64,000 bases of DNA from Fibrobacteria bacterium (lineage in GTDB: Bacteria > Fibrobacterota > Fibrobacteria > UBA5070): the NCBI GenBank assembly GCA_020633825.1, contig JACKCV010000004.1:124001-188000 (forward strand), written 5' to 3'. The position numbers and the translations under genes are program-made. This document shows positions 8,638 to 17,842 of this stretch, in pieces. The notes under the pieces were generated by a model that ran no database searches, was not told the origin of the DNA, and saw only the letters and a program-made list of their open reading frames with translations. Numbering within the stretch: position 1 is the stretch's first letter; each line of letters begins with the position of its first letter.

Positions 8638-9519
8638 TCAATCCGGCCGTCTTCCGAACCTCCCGAGGAGGAAGTCGCGGATCCCCATGTAGATCTCGCG
8701 ATGCTCGCGCTTGCCCTTCCGGAAGTGGTAGATCCAATCACGCACCGATTTCTGCAGCGCGAAAGGCAGCCAGGCGGGATGATGGCGCGAAACGAACAGC
8801 AGCGCGTTCCTCGTGTTGTAGTACCATGAACTGAGCGGACTGCTCGCGAAGCTCGCGGACACCTTGTGCCAGAGGACGGATTCCGGCTCGTAGACGATCC
8901 GATAGCCCTTCCCGGCGATGGTTCGGTTCCAATCGAGCTCCTCGCCGATCAGGAAGAATCGTTCATCCATCAATCCCACCTCAGGTATAAGCCGGAGAGG
9001 GAACAGCATGCTGCATCCGGTCACGTACTGGACATCCTTGCGGATCCGGTATCGGGGCGCATCCACCTGGCCCTCGCCCTCGTGGAACGATCGGCCCGTG
9101 CGGCGATCGTAGCTTCCACCGGCGAACCACAGAACGTCGGGTTTCGAGTGGTAGAAGATCCTGGATCCGACCAGACCGATCCGATCGTCCGATCTGGCGC
9201 AGCGCACGAGCGCCGAGAGGGAGCCCGGATCGACCTCGGTATCGTTGTTGAGGACCCATGCGTACGTCGCGCCCATGCGGGCCGCTTCGCGGATGCCCGC
9301 GTTGTTGCCTCCGGCGAATCCGAGGTTCGCGCCCGTCTGCAGGTAGGGCAGATCGGGGAACCTCTGGTGGAGGCGATCCCCCGAGCCGTCGGGAGATGCG
9401 TTGTCCACGATCAGGAGGGTCGTTTCGGGATGATCGAGCTTCAGACAGGACTCGACGCAGGCGACCGTGTCCTCGAAACCCTTCCAATTCAGCAGAACCA
9501 CGACGACGGAGTCACCCAT
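8638..9519 (-). CDS. GT2 glycosyltransferase (rhamnosyltransferase-like)
   Basis: A 293-residue cytoplasmic enzyme of the GT-A fold. It opens with VVVVLLNWKGFEDTVACVES, has the nucleotide-sugar site IVDNASPDGSGD, the NLGFAGGNNAGIREA helix and the metal-binding region VLNNDTE, and later the EELDWNRTIAGKGYR acceptor-side motif. This order is typical of WbbL-like rhamnosyltransferases, though donor specificity cannot be read. ATG 9519 is preferred to GTG 9525 because GGAAGG then lies at a workable distance. It overlaps the upstream GT4 gene by 8 bp and is the last gene of the minus-strand polysaccharide run. Confidence 0.9.
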   Translation of the reverse strand: MGDSVVVVLLNWKGFEDTVACVESCLKLDHPETTLLIVDNASPDGSGDRLHQRFPDLPYLQTGANLGFAGGNNAGIREAARMGATYAWVLNNDTEVDPGSLSALVRCARSDDRIGLVGSRIFYHSKPDVLWFAGGSYDRRTGRSFHEGEGQVDAPRYRIRKDVQYVTGCSMLFPLRLIPEVGLMDERFFLIGEELDWNRTIAGKGYRIVYEPESVLWHKVSASFASSPLSSWYYNTRNALLFVSRHHPAWLPFALQKSVRDWIYHFRKGKREHREIYMGIRDFLLGRFGRRPD

Positions 9520-10582
9520 TTGCACCTTCCATCAGGATCTGCTCCAGACGATCCAGCGAATGCGAACCCGTGAAAGATTCCAGGGTGGCCCCCGCCCCCT
9601 TGGCCAGATCCAGACGAAGTCGCTCGTCGAGTACGAGGCGCTCCATGGCGTCGGCCATGGCACGAGGATCTCGGGCCGGGACCAGCAGGCAATTCAGGCC
9701 GTCTCGAGCGAACTCCCGATGCCCGTCGATATCGGTCGCGACCACGGCACTGCCGCAGGCCATCGCTTCGCAGGGAGTGAGCCCCCATCCTTCGGACCAG
9801 CTGGGAGCGAGAAAGATCGCCGCTTCGTTGTACAGACGTCGAAGTACCTCGCCGTGGGGAGCAAGGACGAAGTCGACCCAGGAGGGCAGGTTTCTGATCG
9901 GGTGGGTGCCGAACAGCACCACTCGGACATCGGGAATCCTCTCGCGCAGCAATTCCAACGCCTCGAGTCCTTCCTTGGTCCCCTTCCATTCCAGCTCGTG
10001 GGTCATCATCAGGATGCTGGAGGGATGCCTTCGTTCCGGCGGGATTTCGATGGAGAAGTTCGACAAGTCCAACGGATTCGGAAGAAACACCGCAGTTTCT
10101 CCTTCCCGCTGCACCAGGTCGACGAGCCATCGGGCGATGGCGAGTTTTCCCAGCGGCAATCGATACGTGGCCCGCACCCTTTCCGCACTGCCGGACCAGT
10201 CTTCGAAGTGCTGGATGAGGTAGAATCGTTTCCCGATGCGGGATGGCGCTCGAGCGACGATCTCCGCGGTTTCCCAGGCGGTGGCGATGGTGGCATCGGC
10301 GACGGGGAGTCGATCGGCCTCGTACCAAGGCACGATGCGGAATTTCACGCCCGCCGGGAACCGGAACCACGGTGCGAGCGGCTTCTGGCGGATGTGCCGC
10401 CGGACCCACCACCGCGTCCGGTCGAGGCGCTCCGCGAGGGAGGTCGGCCTCTTCAATGCACCGGGATGGAGCAGAGTGACCGAGTGGCCGCGGCGAGCAA
10501 GCCCTGCGGCGTAGCCATAGGCGATGCGGAACCCGCCAACCGGCTCCTCCGCATACGAGGGGAGAAGGATCGACACCTTCAT
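9512..10582 (-). CDS. GT4 glycosyltransferase
   Basis: A 356-residue GT-B enzyme. The N-terminal acceptor domain begins MKVSILLPSYAEEPVGGFR with the glycine-rich GG turn. The C-terminal nucleotide-sugar domain has the EGWGLTPCEAMACG signature (the E-x7-E motif of family 4). The stop overlaps the start of the GT2 gene, and its own ATG overlaps the stop of the gene upstream (ATGA), so it is part of a tightly coupled run. Sugar and linkage are unknown. Confidence 0.9.
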   Translation of the reverse strand: MKVSILLPSYAEEPVGGFRIAYGYAAGLARRGHSVTLLHPGALKRPTSLAERLDRTRWWVRRHIRQKPLAPWFRFPAGVKFRIVPWYEADRLPVADATIATAWETAEIVARAPSRIGKRFYLIQHFEDWSGSAERVRATYRLPLGKLAIARWLVDLVQREGETAVFLPNPLDLSNFSIEIPPERRHPSSILMMTHELEWKGTKEGLEALELLRERIPDVRVVLFGTHPIRNLPSWVDFVLAPHGEVLRRLYNEAAIFLAPSWSEGWGLTPCEAMACGSAVVATDIDGHREFARDGLNCLLVPARDPRAMADAMERLVLDERLRLDLAKGAGATLESFTGSHSLDRLEQILMEGANG

Positions 10583-11439
10583 GGTCCGGTGATTCCCGCC
10601 ACTTTTCGCATCGCCTCCCGTGCTTCTTCATCGGAAGGAAGTCGACCACCATGGAGGCTCATCTCCCATTGTTTCATCAGGACGAGAGCTTCGTAGACCA
10701 GGAACAGGAACGACAGCCAGAATCCTCGCCATCCATCCTTGGAGCCGCGACGGTGGCGCCAGTGGACCCAGAAGCGGCGCAAGGGGATGCGTAGAAGGGC
10801 GACTCCGCGCCAGCCCTGGAAATTCGGCATGGGCCGCTGCACCGCCTCTGTAGAGGTGTATCCGTTGATTTTCCCGAGGAAGGAGGTGACCGTGGGGTTG
10901 GTCAGGTGCACCAGGCACACATCGGGCCACACGCCTTCGATGCGCCGCTCCCGGGTGCCGGGAAGGGGAGCGATGTTGGTGTGGATGATGCCGGCGTATC
11001 CTTCCACATCCATCGAGCTGCGACGGAAGCATCGGGGGAGGTATTCCGGAAATTCGGACTCGTGCGGAGCGAAGCCGGAAAGGGCGAAGTTCGCACGCGG
11101 AATGTGCAACAAGTCGCTCTCGCCGGATGACACTTCCCGTCGAATGGCGTCGGCGAGCCCCGGGGACACCACCTCGTCGGCATCCAGGACCAGCACCCAA
11201 TCGTGCATCGCCTCCCGGATGGCGACGGGCCGAGCCGGCTCCACGAACGAAACTCGATCGATATCCACGACCCGCGCGCCCAATTCGCGTGCGCGTTTCC
11301 CGGTTCCATCCGGCGAACGCATGTCGACGACCAGGATCTCCTCGGCGAGATCCCGAACGGCTTTCAAGCAGGCGTCGATGTTGTGCCGCTCGTTCCAGGT
11401 GATGACCAGGGCCGTCATGGGCAGCTTCGACGCGTTCAT
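10579..11439 (-). CDS. GT2 glycosyltransferase (WaaE/KdtX-like), paralogue 1
   Basis: A 286-residue enzyme starting MNASKLPMTALVITWNERHN. It has the LVVDMRSPDGTGKRARELGA donor-site region and the DxD-type motif VLDADE, matching the lipopolysaccharide core beta-1,4-glucosyltransferase branch of GT2. The C-terminal part is hydrophobic with conserved aromatic residues (GWRGFWLSFLFLVYE). It is clearly paralogous to 12880-13824: the same IHTxxxPLPG, FLxKINxYTSxxA and WEMSLH stretches occur in the same order. ATG 11439 overlaps the flippase stop by 4 bp. Confidence 0.9.
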   Translation of the reverse strand: MNASKLPMTALVITWNERHNIDACLKAVRDLAEEILVVDMRSPDGTGKRARELGARVVDIDRVSFVEPARPVAIREAMHDWVLVLDADEVVSPGLADAIRREVSSGESDLLHIPRANFALSGFAPHESEFPEYLPRCFRRSSMDVEGYAGIIHTNIAPLPGTRERRIEGVWPDVCLVHLTNPTVTSFLGKINGYTSTEAVQRPMPNFQGWRGVALLRIPLRRFWVHWRHRRGSKDGWRGFWLSFLFLVYEALVLMKQWEMSLHGGRLPSDEEAREAMRKVAGITGP

Positions 11440-12893
11440 GAAGCGGATCCTTTCCGAAGCTGTTTCCAGTCTCGATGGAGCGTGGCCCCTTCGCGCCAAG
11501 CGATCAGCGCCAGATAGACCATTCCCCCGACGGCACCACAGGCCAGGAGCTCCCAGAGTTCGTCGGGATGAATGAGCCACGCGGCAGCCCATGAGGACAC
11601 TCCCGCGAACAGAGCCGCCAACCATGGGAAAGCGATCGGGGCGATGATCCGGAAATCGGCTTCGCGTCGGCAAAGTTGGAAGAGATGGAGGTTGATCGCT
11701 GTCGCCGCGAGGTTGGCGATGCCGAATCCGATGGGCCCCGCCCAGAGAATCGCCGGGATTCCCACGATCCAGGTGCAGGCCATCCACAGAAGGCTCATGC
11801 GGAAGGTATGCTTGGCCAATCCAAGACCGTTGAGCAAGCCCAGGCAGGGAGTCGAGGTCGCGGAGAAGACGTTCGCGAAGGCCAGCAATCTCAGCAGGTC
11901 CATCGCGGGCAGCCATTTGTCGGTGTACACGATGCGGATCATCGGATCTGCCAGGACCACCATCACGACGGTGACCGGGGCGGCGATCCGATTGGTCCAC
12001 CCGATGATCCTCTCCATGGCGCGGCCCAATGCGGCCCGGTCGGTCTGCAAACGAGCGAACACCGGGAAATACAGTCGACCGAGGGGCATCAAGGCCAGGA
12101 TCGGGTACGCGGCGATCATCCCGGCCCATCCCACGAGACCGACCGCCCCAGGTCCTGCAAGCAATCCGATGTACAGCGGAACGATGGCGTCCTTGGACAA
12201 ATTCACCAGGGAGCCACCTTGGAGCATCAGGCCGAATCGCAAACGCGGCGCCGCGACGGCCCAATCCCAGGCGAAACCGATGGGCCAAGGACGCATCACA
12301 TTCAGGATCGCGGCCCCCACCAGGGCCCTCAGGATTCCGGCGACGGCGAAACTCCACACGCCAAGTCCCTGCCAAGCGCACAGCACCGCGCTCCCGTGGT
12401 ACACCAGACTCTGGAACACCTCGACCTGGGCGAGCTTCGAAAACCCCAACTCCCGTTCCAGGAGCAGCGAGGGGATCGTCTGGAAGGAACCGATGAACAG
12501 CGTGAAGGACAGTGCGCGGAAGAACCACACCTTGTCCGGAGACAGCGAATAGGCCTCCGCGAGGAAGGGGGATGCCACCCAGAGCAAGGCCACCATTCCG
12601 GCGACCAGGATCTGCTGCAAAGTGAACACCGACCGGATCTCGTGGGGATCCGGTGTCCGGACCTGCCGCACCAGGGATGCGGCCAGTCCGGCATCCGCGA
12701 ACACACCGACGAACGACATGACGAAAGTCGCCACGGCGAAGAGGCCGAAATCCGCCGGGACCAGCATGCGTGCCAGGAGGATCCCCGCCCCCGCGGCGAG
12801 ACCGTTGGTCGCTCCCTGCCGGAACAGCAACGCAAGAGCCGCGCGCATCGTCCGGGTCCCCAGCGAATGGGGCGTCGCCTCAGGGCTTTCCAT
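11436..12893 (-). CDS. Wzx-like polysaccharide flippase (MOP superfamily)
   Basis: A 485-residue membrane protein with about 12-14 hydrophobic helices. Its N-terminus (GAGILLARMLVPADFGLFA) is the signature of PST-type O-antigen/teichoic flippases, in which A-x-x-L-x-P-x-D-F-G is strongly conserved. It would move undecaprenyl-linked repeat units across the inner membrane. It lies between the two paralogous GT2 genes, overlapping both (14 bp upstream, 4 bp downstream). With the Wzy- and Wzz-like genes it points to a Wzx/Wzy-dependent export route. Confidence 0.9.
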   Translation of the reverse strand: MESPEATPHSLGTRTMRAALALLFRQGATNGLAAGAGILLARMLVPADFGLFAVATFVMSFVGVFADAGLAASLVRQVRTPDPHEIRSVFTLQQILVAGMVALLWVASPFLAEAYSLSPDKVWFFRALSFTLFIGSFQTIPSLLLERELGFSKLAQVEVFQSLVYHGSAVLCAWQGLGVWSFAVAGILRALVGAAILNVMRPWPIGFAWDWAVAAPRLRFGLMLQGGSLVNLSKDAIVPLYIGLLAGPGAVGLVGWAGMIAAYPILALMPLGRLYFPVFARLQTDRAALGRAMERIIGWTNRIAAPVTVVMVVLADPMIRIVYTDKWLPAMDLLRLLAFANVFSATSTPCLGLLNGLGLAKHTFRMSLLWMACTWIVGIPAILWAGPIGFGIANLAATAINLHLFQLCRREADFRIIAPIAFPWLAALFAGVSSWAAAWLIHPDELWELLACGAVGGMVYLALIAWREGATLHRDWKQLRKGSAS

Positions 12894-13824
12894 CGACGAT
12901 CATGCGCATCTTGGCCCGAGCCATTTTGGAATCGGGTATCGCTCCTTCGTGGAGGCTCATCTCCCAAAGTTTCGCGAGCACGAAGCCTTCGTAGACTCCG
13001 GAGATCCAACAGAGCCAGAACCCTCTCCAGCCGTCCTTCCAACCCTTCTCCTTGAGATAGCGTCGAAGGAAGATCCTCATCGGGTTCAGCAGCTCCCGCA
13101 TACCGGATTGTTCCCAGGGTATGCGAGTCAAGGCATCCTGGGACGTGTAGCGATTGATCTTCTCCAGGAACGGAGTCAGTGCCGGGTTGGTGAAATGGAG
13201 GAGGCAACAGTCGGGGAAGGACGCTCCCAGCCGTTCGATACTCACACCCGGGAGAGGCTCGAAGAAGGTGTGGATCAAACCCTTGTAGCCGTCCAGATCC
13301 ACGGACTGGCGACGGAATAGACGCAGCGTGTACTCCGGAAATCCCGCCTCGTGGGGAGCGAATCCCGACAGCGACAAATTCGCCCGAGGGACCAGGAACA
13401 CGGAGGGCGTGTCGTCGGCGATCGCCTTCCGGATCTCCTCCACCAAACCTGCCGAAACTTGTTCATCGGCATCGAGGACCAGGATCCAGTCGTTCCGGGC
13501 GGCTCGAACGGGCGGAATGCGACCAGGCTCGCAGATCGGATGCCTGTCGATCCGCATCACCTTGGCTCCACGAGACATCGCGATCTGCTGTGTGGAGTCC
13601 GTGCTGCCCATGTCGGCGACGATCATCTCATCGGCCCAGTCCCGCACGGAATCCAGGCAATGCCCGATGTTGTCTTCTTCCTGCCATGTCACGACCACCA
13701 CAGTCAGTGGCAGTCGATCCGCAATTCCGGGATCATGGCTGGGTGTCTTGGGATCGATGGCTGGCGCTCCACAGCGAAGGAAAATGTTGGGTGGCGGAGT
13801 TTGCAACCCTCCCCTTCCAATCAA
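12880..13824 (-). CDS. GT2 glycosyltransferase (WaaE/KdtX-like), paralogue 2
   Basis: Up to 314 residues, with the same domain order as 10579-11439: LTVVVVTWQEEDNIGHCLDS, IVADMGSTDSTQ, VLDADEQ, then the shared C-terminal motifs ending WEMSLHEG. The start is uncertain. The longest frame starts at TTG 13824, immediately behind the divergent promoter region, and its first 35 residues do not look like a GT2 N-terminus; a start further in, close to GIADRLPLT, is plausible. It overlaps the flippase start by 14 bp and is the first gene of this minus-strand run. Confidence 0.85.
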   Translation of the reverse strand: MIGRGGLQTPPPNIFLRCGAPAIDPKTPSHDPGIADRLPLTVVVVTWQEEDNIGHCLDSVRDWADEMIVADMGSTDSTQQIAMSRGAKVMRIDRHPICEPGRIPPVRAARNDWILVLDADEQVSAGLVEEIRKAIADDTPSVFLVPRANLSLSGFAPHEAGFPEYTLRLFRRQSVDLDGYKGLIHTFFEPLPGVSIERLGASFPDCCLLHFTNPALTPFLEKINRYTSQDALTRIPWEQSGMRELLNPMRIFLRRYLKEKGWKDGWRGFWLCWISGVYEGFVLAKLWEMSLHEGAIPDSKMARAKMRMIVDGKP

Positions 13825-13834
13825 TCCATGCGAA

Positions 13835-13840
13835 TATAAT
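13835..13840 (+). promoter_or_regulatory. Possible -10 element between divergent glycosyltransferase genes
   Basis: TATAAT lies 14 bases before the ATG at 13855 in an otherwise G+C-rich divergent spacer. No good -35 hexamer is seen at 16-18 bases, and there is no Shine-Dalgarno sequence, so the plus-strand message would be nearly leaderless. The core could also serve the minus strand (TATATT). Confidence 0.3.
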
Positions 13841-13854
13841 TCCTACTACATTGG

Positions 13855-15099
13855 ATGCCGATGCGCGTCGCCTTCGACATTTCGGTCCTTGGAAGGGGCG
13901 TTCTCAACCCGCGGAATCGGACGGGCATCCACCGCGTCGCTTCGGATCTTATCGGGGTCCTCGCGAGCATTCCCGGCGTCGAACTCGTCCTTTGCGCAGC
14001 AAGCCCGAGTGCTCTCCTCGCCTCCATGGAAGCCGTCGCGACACTGGATCCGCCCGTCGGCGCCTCCTTCGCGGCGTCCCCTGCGGGATTGTCCGTCGGA
14101 GGCATCCTCGGCCGATGGGCGAAATTCGCCGATCGTTTCGCATCCTTGCCCAAGTGCCACTCCTTGGCTCGCAAAGTGACGTCCCTCGGGGAGAGGCTTG
14201 CCTGGAAAGCGGCCCCTCCGATCCCGCGCAGGCTTCTTTCCACGATCGACGTCTACCTGAGTCCCTTCGATCCTCTGCCGGACAAGTCGCTCATGCCCCA
14301 GGCGAAACGAGCCGTGGTGATCCACGACCTCATTCCGATCCTGTTTCCAGGTCTTTCCGGGGAAGGAGGCTTCCTGCACAGGATTCGCGCATCGGTCCGG
14401 GAGGGGGATTTGATCCTCACCGTTTCGGACGCATCTCGCCAAGACCTGATCCACATGGGTGCTTCACCCGACCAAGTGGTCGCGGTTCCCCTCTTCGCCG
14501 ACCCCAAGGTCTTTCGCCCAGCTTCGTCCGTGGATGTTTCCCCTGCGGAAAGATTTGCGAAGGGGAAACCCTACCTCCTGGCCTTGGGGAATCTCGAACC
14601 GAGGAAAAACCTCGGAGCAGCCTTGCAGGCCTTCGAAGACGTCTGTTCCCAGGATCCCTACAAGGACATCCAGCTAGTCCTTGCCGGGACACGGGCGCCA
14701 GGGCACACCGAGAAGCTTCCAGAGAGTACCAAGGATCGCGTCCATTTCGCAGGGAGGGTTCCCGACCAGGAGCTCGGAGCGCTCTACCGAGGAGCGACCG
14801 CATTCCTTTTCCCTTCCACGTACGAGGGCTTCGGGCTTCCCGTCCTCGAAGCCATGCAATGCGGCACTCCGGTGATCGTTTCGAATCGTTCCTCCATGCC
14901 GGAAGTCGCGGGAAGCGCGGGAATCATGATCCCTCCGGACTCGCCTCCGGCCTTCGCGGACGCATTGCGACAGATTCTATCCAATCCGGAGCTCCGACGC
15001 GACCTTTCCGAGGCGGGGATCGCGCAAGCGGCGAAGTTTTCGCGCCAACGCTTCCACCGCGATATCGTCGCGGCGCTCGGCTTGCCAACCACGCTCTGA
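13855..15099 (+). CDS. GT4 glycosyltransferase
   Basis: A 414-residue GT-B enzyme. The N-terminus MRVAFDISVLG...RTGIHRVA is typical of mannosyltransferase-like family 4 members. The C-terminal domain has LGNLEPRKNL and STYEGFGLPVLEAMQCGTPV with the E-x7-E pair, followed by SNRSSMPEVAG. ATG 13855 and ATG 13861 are both possible starts. It forms a plus-strand pair with the next GT4 gene (4 bp gap), inserted head-to-head within an otherwise minus-strand polysaccharide locus. Confidence 0.92.
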   Translation: MPMRVAFDISVLGRGVLNPRNRTGIHRVASDLIGVLASIPGVELVLCAASPSALLASMEAVATLDPPVGASFAASPAGLSVGGILGRWAKFADRFASLPKCHSLARKVTSLGERLAWKAAPPIPRRLLSTIDVYLSPFDPLPDKSLMPQAKRAVVIHDLIPILFPGLSGEGGFLHRIRASVREGDLILTVSDASRQDLIHMGASPDQVVAVPLFADPKVFRPASSVDVSPAERFAKGKPYLLALGNLEPRKNLGAALQAFEDVCSQDPYKDIQLVLAGTRAPGHTEKLPESTKDRVHFAGRVPDQELGALYRGATAFLFPSTYEGFGLPVLEAMQCGTPVIVSNRSSMPEVAGSAGIMIPPDSPPAFADALRQILSNPELRRDLSEAGIAQAAKFSRQRFHRDIVAALGLPTTL

Positions 15100-15103
15100 G
15101 ACC

Positions 15104-16219
15104 ATGAAGCGCATCCTCCTCGACGGCACACCTCTCGATACTTCCCACAGGCACCGGGGAGTCGGGCGGTACACCCAGAGTCTCCTGGCCGCGATGCAAG
15201 CAGAGGCCGATCCCTCCGTCTCCCTTGGCATTCTCCGTCTCGCATCGGCCACGGACCACCCGGGACCGCACCTCGTCCGCCCCTTCTCCGGGACCGGTCG
15301 GGATTGGCTCAAAGCGCTCTCCAGTCTCAGCCGGATCGAAACGACCATTTCGAGGGACGGGGCCGCCTCGTTCCTGGGACTCGATCCCGATGTCGTCGCG
15401 CGCCCGCGAAAAGCGCGGATGATCGCGACGGTCTACGATCTCATCCCCCTCCTCCATCGCGAACAGTACCTGCCCTGGAAGAGCCAGTTCGGATTGCCCC
15501 GACTGCTGCACAGCGCCTGGAATCCCCACCGGCTCCGGCAAGCCGACCACATCGTGGCCATTTCCCACGAGGTCAAACGCACCATCGTCGAGACGCTCGG
15601 CATCGCGGCGGATCGCATCACCGTGATCCATCCCGGTGCCGACCACCTGGCTCTGGCCCCCGACGGGCCCCGGGGAAGGATCCCCTCGGGACGTCCCTAC
15701 ATCCTGCATGTGGGAGCCGTCGACTCTCGCAAGAACCTTGCCCGGACCCTCCGAGCGCTGACTCTTCTGCCGCGGGATGCCGATCTCCAACTGGCCGTCG
15801 CCGGCAGGATGACCACCGCGGAAGAGGAATCCCTTCGAGAAGCCGCGGAATCTGTCGGCGCGAAGGAGCGCCTCGAACTCCTTGGCTTCGTCGAAGACGA
15901 ACAACTCTCCTCGTTGTATCGCGGAGCCGTGGCTTTCGCGTTTCCGAGTCTGGCGGAAGGATGGGGGCTTCCCGTTCTCGAAAGCATGGCGCTCGGCTGC
16001 CCGGTGGTCACCTCCGACCGAAGCAGTCTCCCGGAAGCGGCCGGGGAAGCCGCGGTACTCGTCGACCCCACATCCCCCGAAGCCATCGCCGACGGGCTTC
16101 GTCGTGTCGCCGAAGACACCCGTCTACGTCAGGATCTCATCGAACGCGGCCTGCGACGAGTGGGCAGCTTTTCGTGGCGGAACAGCGCACGGGAGCACTT
16201 GCGCCTTCTGTCGGCCTGA
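15104..16219 (+). CDS. GT4 glycosyltransferase
   Basis: A 371-residue GT-B enzyme closely similar in layout to the preceding gene: RGVGRYTQSLLAAM at the N-terminus, YDLIPLLHREQY in the middle, then HVGAVDSRKNLARTL and SLAEGWGLPVLESMALGCPV with the E-x7-E motif, and SDRSSLPEAAGEAA. The pair probably arose by duplication. It ends 27 bp before the convergent GT4 gene on the minus strand; no hairpin terminator is obvious in that gap. Confidence 0.92.
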   Translation: MKRILLDGTPLDTSHRHRGVGRYTQSLLAAMQAEADPSVSLGILRLASATDHPGPHLVRPFSGTGRDWLKALSSLSRIETTISRDGAASFLGLDPDVVARPRKARMIATVYDLIPLLHREQYLPWKSQFGLPRLLHSAWNPHRLRQADHIVAISHEVKRTIVETLGIAADRITVIHPGADHLALAPDGPRGRIPSGRPYILHVGAVDSRKNLARTLRALTLLPRDADLQLAVAGRMTTAEEESLREAAESVGAKERLELLGFVEDEQLSSLYRGAVAFAFPSLAEGWGLPVLESMALGCPVVTSDRSSLPEAAGEAAVLVDPTSPEAIADGLRRVAEDTRLRQDLIERGLRRVGSFSWRNSAREHLRLLSA

Positions 16220-16246
16220 AGAGCGCCCTCAAGTTGCAGGCTTGGA

Positions 16247-17413
16247 TCAGGCTCCCGGCACGAAGGAGTCGAAGGCGCTCCGGTAGACATCTAGAACGCG
16301 CAACCCGACGACGTCCGGATCGAACCGGTTCAGGTTCCGCTCACCGGCTTCCACCTGGATCCGCCTGAGAGACGGGTCCGAGACCAGTCTCACCCATGCA
16401 TCGGCCCAACCATCCACGTCGTGGGGATCGAGCAGGATGGCTCCATCGCCCGCCACCTCCGGAATGCTGGTGATGTTGCTCGCGATGATCGGGGTTCGCG
16501 TGCCTTGAGCTTCGAGAATCGGCAGTCCGAACCCCTCGAACAAACTCGGGTACAAGATCACATCCGCCGTGGCGTACCAGAGCGGAACATCCTCGTCGGG
16601 CACGTGTCCCACGCGCAGCACCGAATCCGCGACTCCCGTGGAGGAGATCCGTCGCGAAAATTCCTCCGTGCCATCGCCATCATGACCTGCCACGACCAAC
16701 TTCAGATCGGGAATGGTTTGACGCGCACGAGCGAGGACATCGACCAGGAACGCGACATTCTTCGCCTTGTAGAGAGTTCCGACGAACAAACCGAACCGCT
16801 GATCCGACAGCCCTTTGGCCTCGCGAAACGCCTTGCAGGCATCCTCCGAAGGCCTCTGGAATCGTGGGGAGAACCCCTCGTGGGTCATGATGATCCTGGA
16901 GGGATCGGCACCGACGAGTCGAATCATGTCCTGTCGTGCATCTTCGGAAACGGCGATCACCTTTTCACAGGTTCGCACCGAAGTCCACACGGCCTTCTTC
17001 CGGAATTTGGTGCGCTTCGGTGAATATTTCGGGATGTGGAACTCGGCCAGATCGTGGATCGTGATCACCGCCGGCACCTGTCCCTTGCGGACGAGCATCG
17101 TGTTGGGATGATGGATCACATCGATCTTTTCGCGCTTCAGCAAACGGGGAAGGACCAGGTGTTGCCACCCCATGTAGAGCAGCCGCATCGGAACCCGAGG
17201 CTCGTGCGACAGGTTGACACAGACTTCGCGCACGTTGGGTTGATCGAGTCGGAACATGTGGCGATTGTCCCGCGCCGTGAAAACGACGAAGGTCCAATCC
17301 GGTGCCAGGCTGGGCAACGTATCCAGGAGGACCGAGATGTACTCCCCCACTCCCGCTTTTCGGGCGGTGGTGGTCAAGGTGTTGATTCCGATGACCAGGG
17401 GACGTGCCTTCAC
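16247..17413 (-). CDS. GT4 glycosyltransferase
   Basis: A 388-residue GT-B enzyme starting at GTG 17413. It has GINTLTTTARKAGVGEYISV at the N-terminus, ITIHDLAEFHIPKYS in the middle, and SLFEGFGLPILEAQGTRTPI (E-x7-E) with SNITSIPEVAGDGA at the C-terminus. The GTG overlaps a TGA at 17410-17412 belonging to an unassigned upstream frame (GTGA), the coupling pattern seen at real junctions in this locus; see the entry for 17414-17842. Confidence 0.92.
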   Translation of the reverse strand: MKARPLVIGINTLTTTARKAGVGEYISVLLDTLPSLAPDWTFVVFTARDNRHMFRLDQPNVREVCVNLSHEPRVPMRLLYMGWQHLVLPRLLKREKIDVIHHPNTMLVRKGQVPAVITIHDLAEFHIPKYSPKRTKFRKKAVWTSVRTCEKVIAVSEDARQDMIRLVGADPSRIIMTHEGFSPRFQRPSEDACKAFREAKGLSDQRFGLFVGTLYKAKNVAFLVDVLARARQTIPDLKLVVAGHDGDGTEEFSRRISSTGVADSVLRVGHVPDEDVPLWYATADVILYPSLFEGFGLPILEAQGTRTPIIASNITSIPEVAGDGAILLDPHDVDGWADAWVRLVSDPSLRRIQVEAGERNLNRFDPDVVGLRVLDVYRSAFDSFVPGA

Positions 17414-17842
17414 GAGCCGAATCCCTCGCGAGACAGGCTGCGCATCCGCGCCCCCCGCTCACCGAATCCGTCCGGGGACACCAGGATCGCAACATGGAAC
17501 CACCTCGTTCCACGAAGGAATCCATCTCCAATCGGTGTTGTTGGTATTCCCTGCTTGAGGGTCATGAAACGGCCGTCCAAAGAAGAGGATCCAGGCGAAG
17601 GTTTCGGCCCAGCAGGAAAAATCCGGTCATTCTCACCAGATCCAAGGAGTTCGCTTGGGACGATCTGGCGTGACCAACAATCGCTTCGGAACCGTGGGCC
17701 ATTCGTACCGAGGGTGATGGGACGGACAAACCTACATTCCTCGACGGCGCCTGATCGATCCCGAAGGCTCGACGCGTCGTGAGGCGAAGCCATCCCCTTC
17801 GGAGAGCTCCAGTCGGGGCGGAGCACTCGCAAAGATGCACGC
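17414..17842 (-). other. Unassigned gap in the polysaccharide operon, possibly a decayed gene
   Basis: About 430 bases with no recognisable gene, unlike the rest of the locus where genes abut. Two minus-strand frames look partly protein-like: one ending at 17562 (LDLVRMTGFFLLGRNLRLDP) and one ending at 17410 (GTRWFHVAILVSPDGFGERG) whose TGA overlaps the downstream GTG. One could continue the other after a frameshift at about 17560-17575, which would fit a small broken gene, but no family was recognised. A plain leader is the alternative. Confidence 0.3.
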
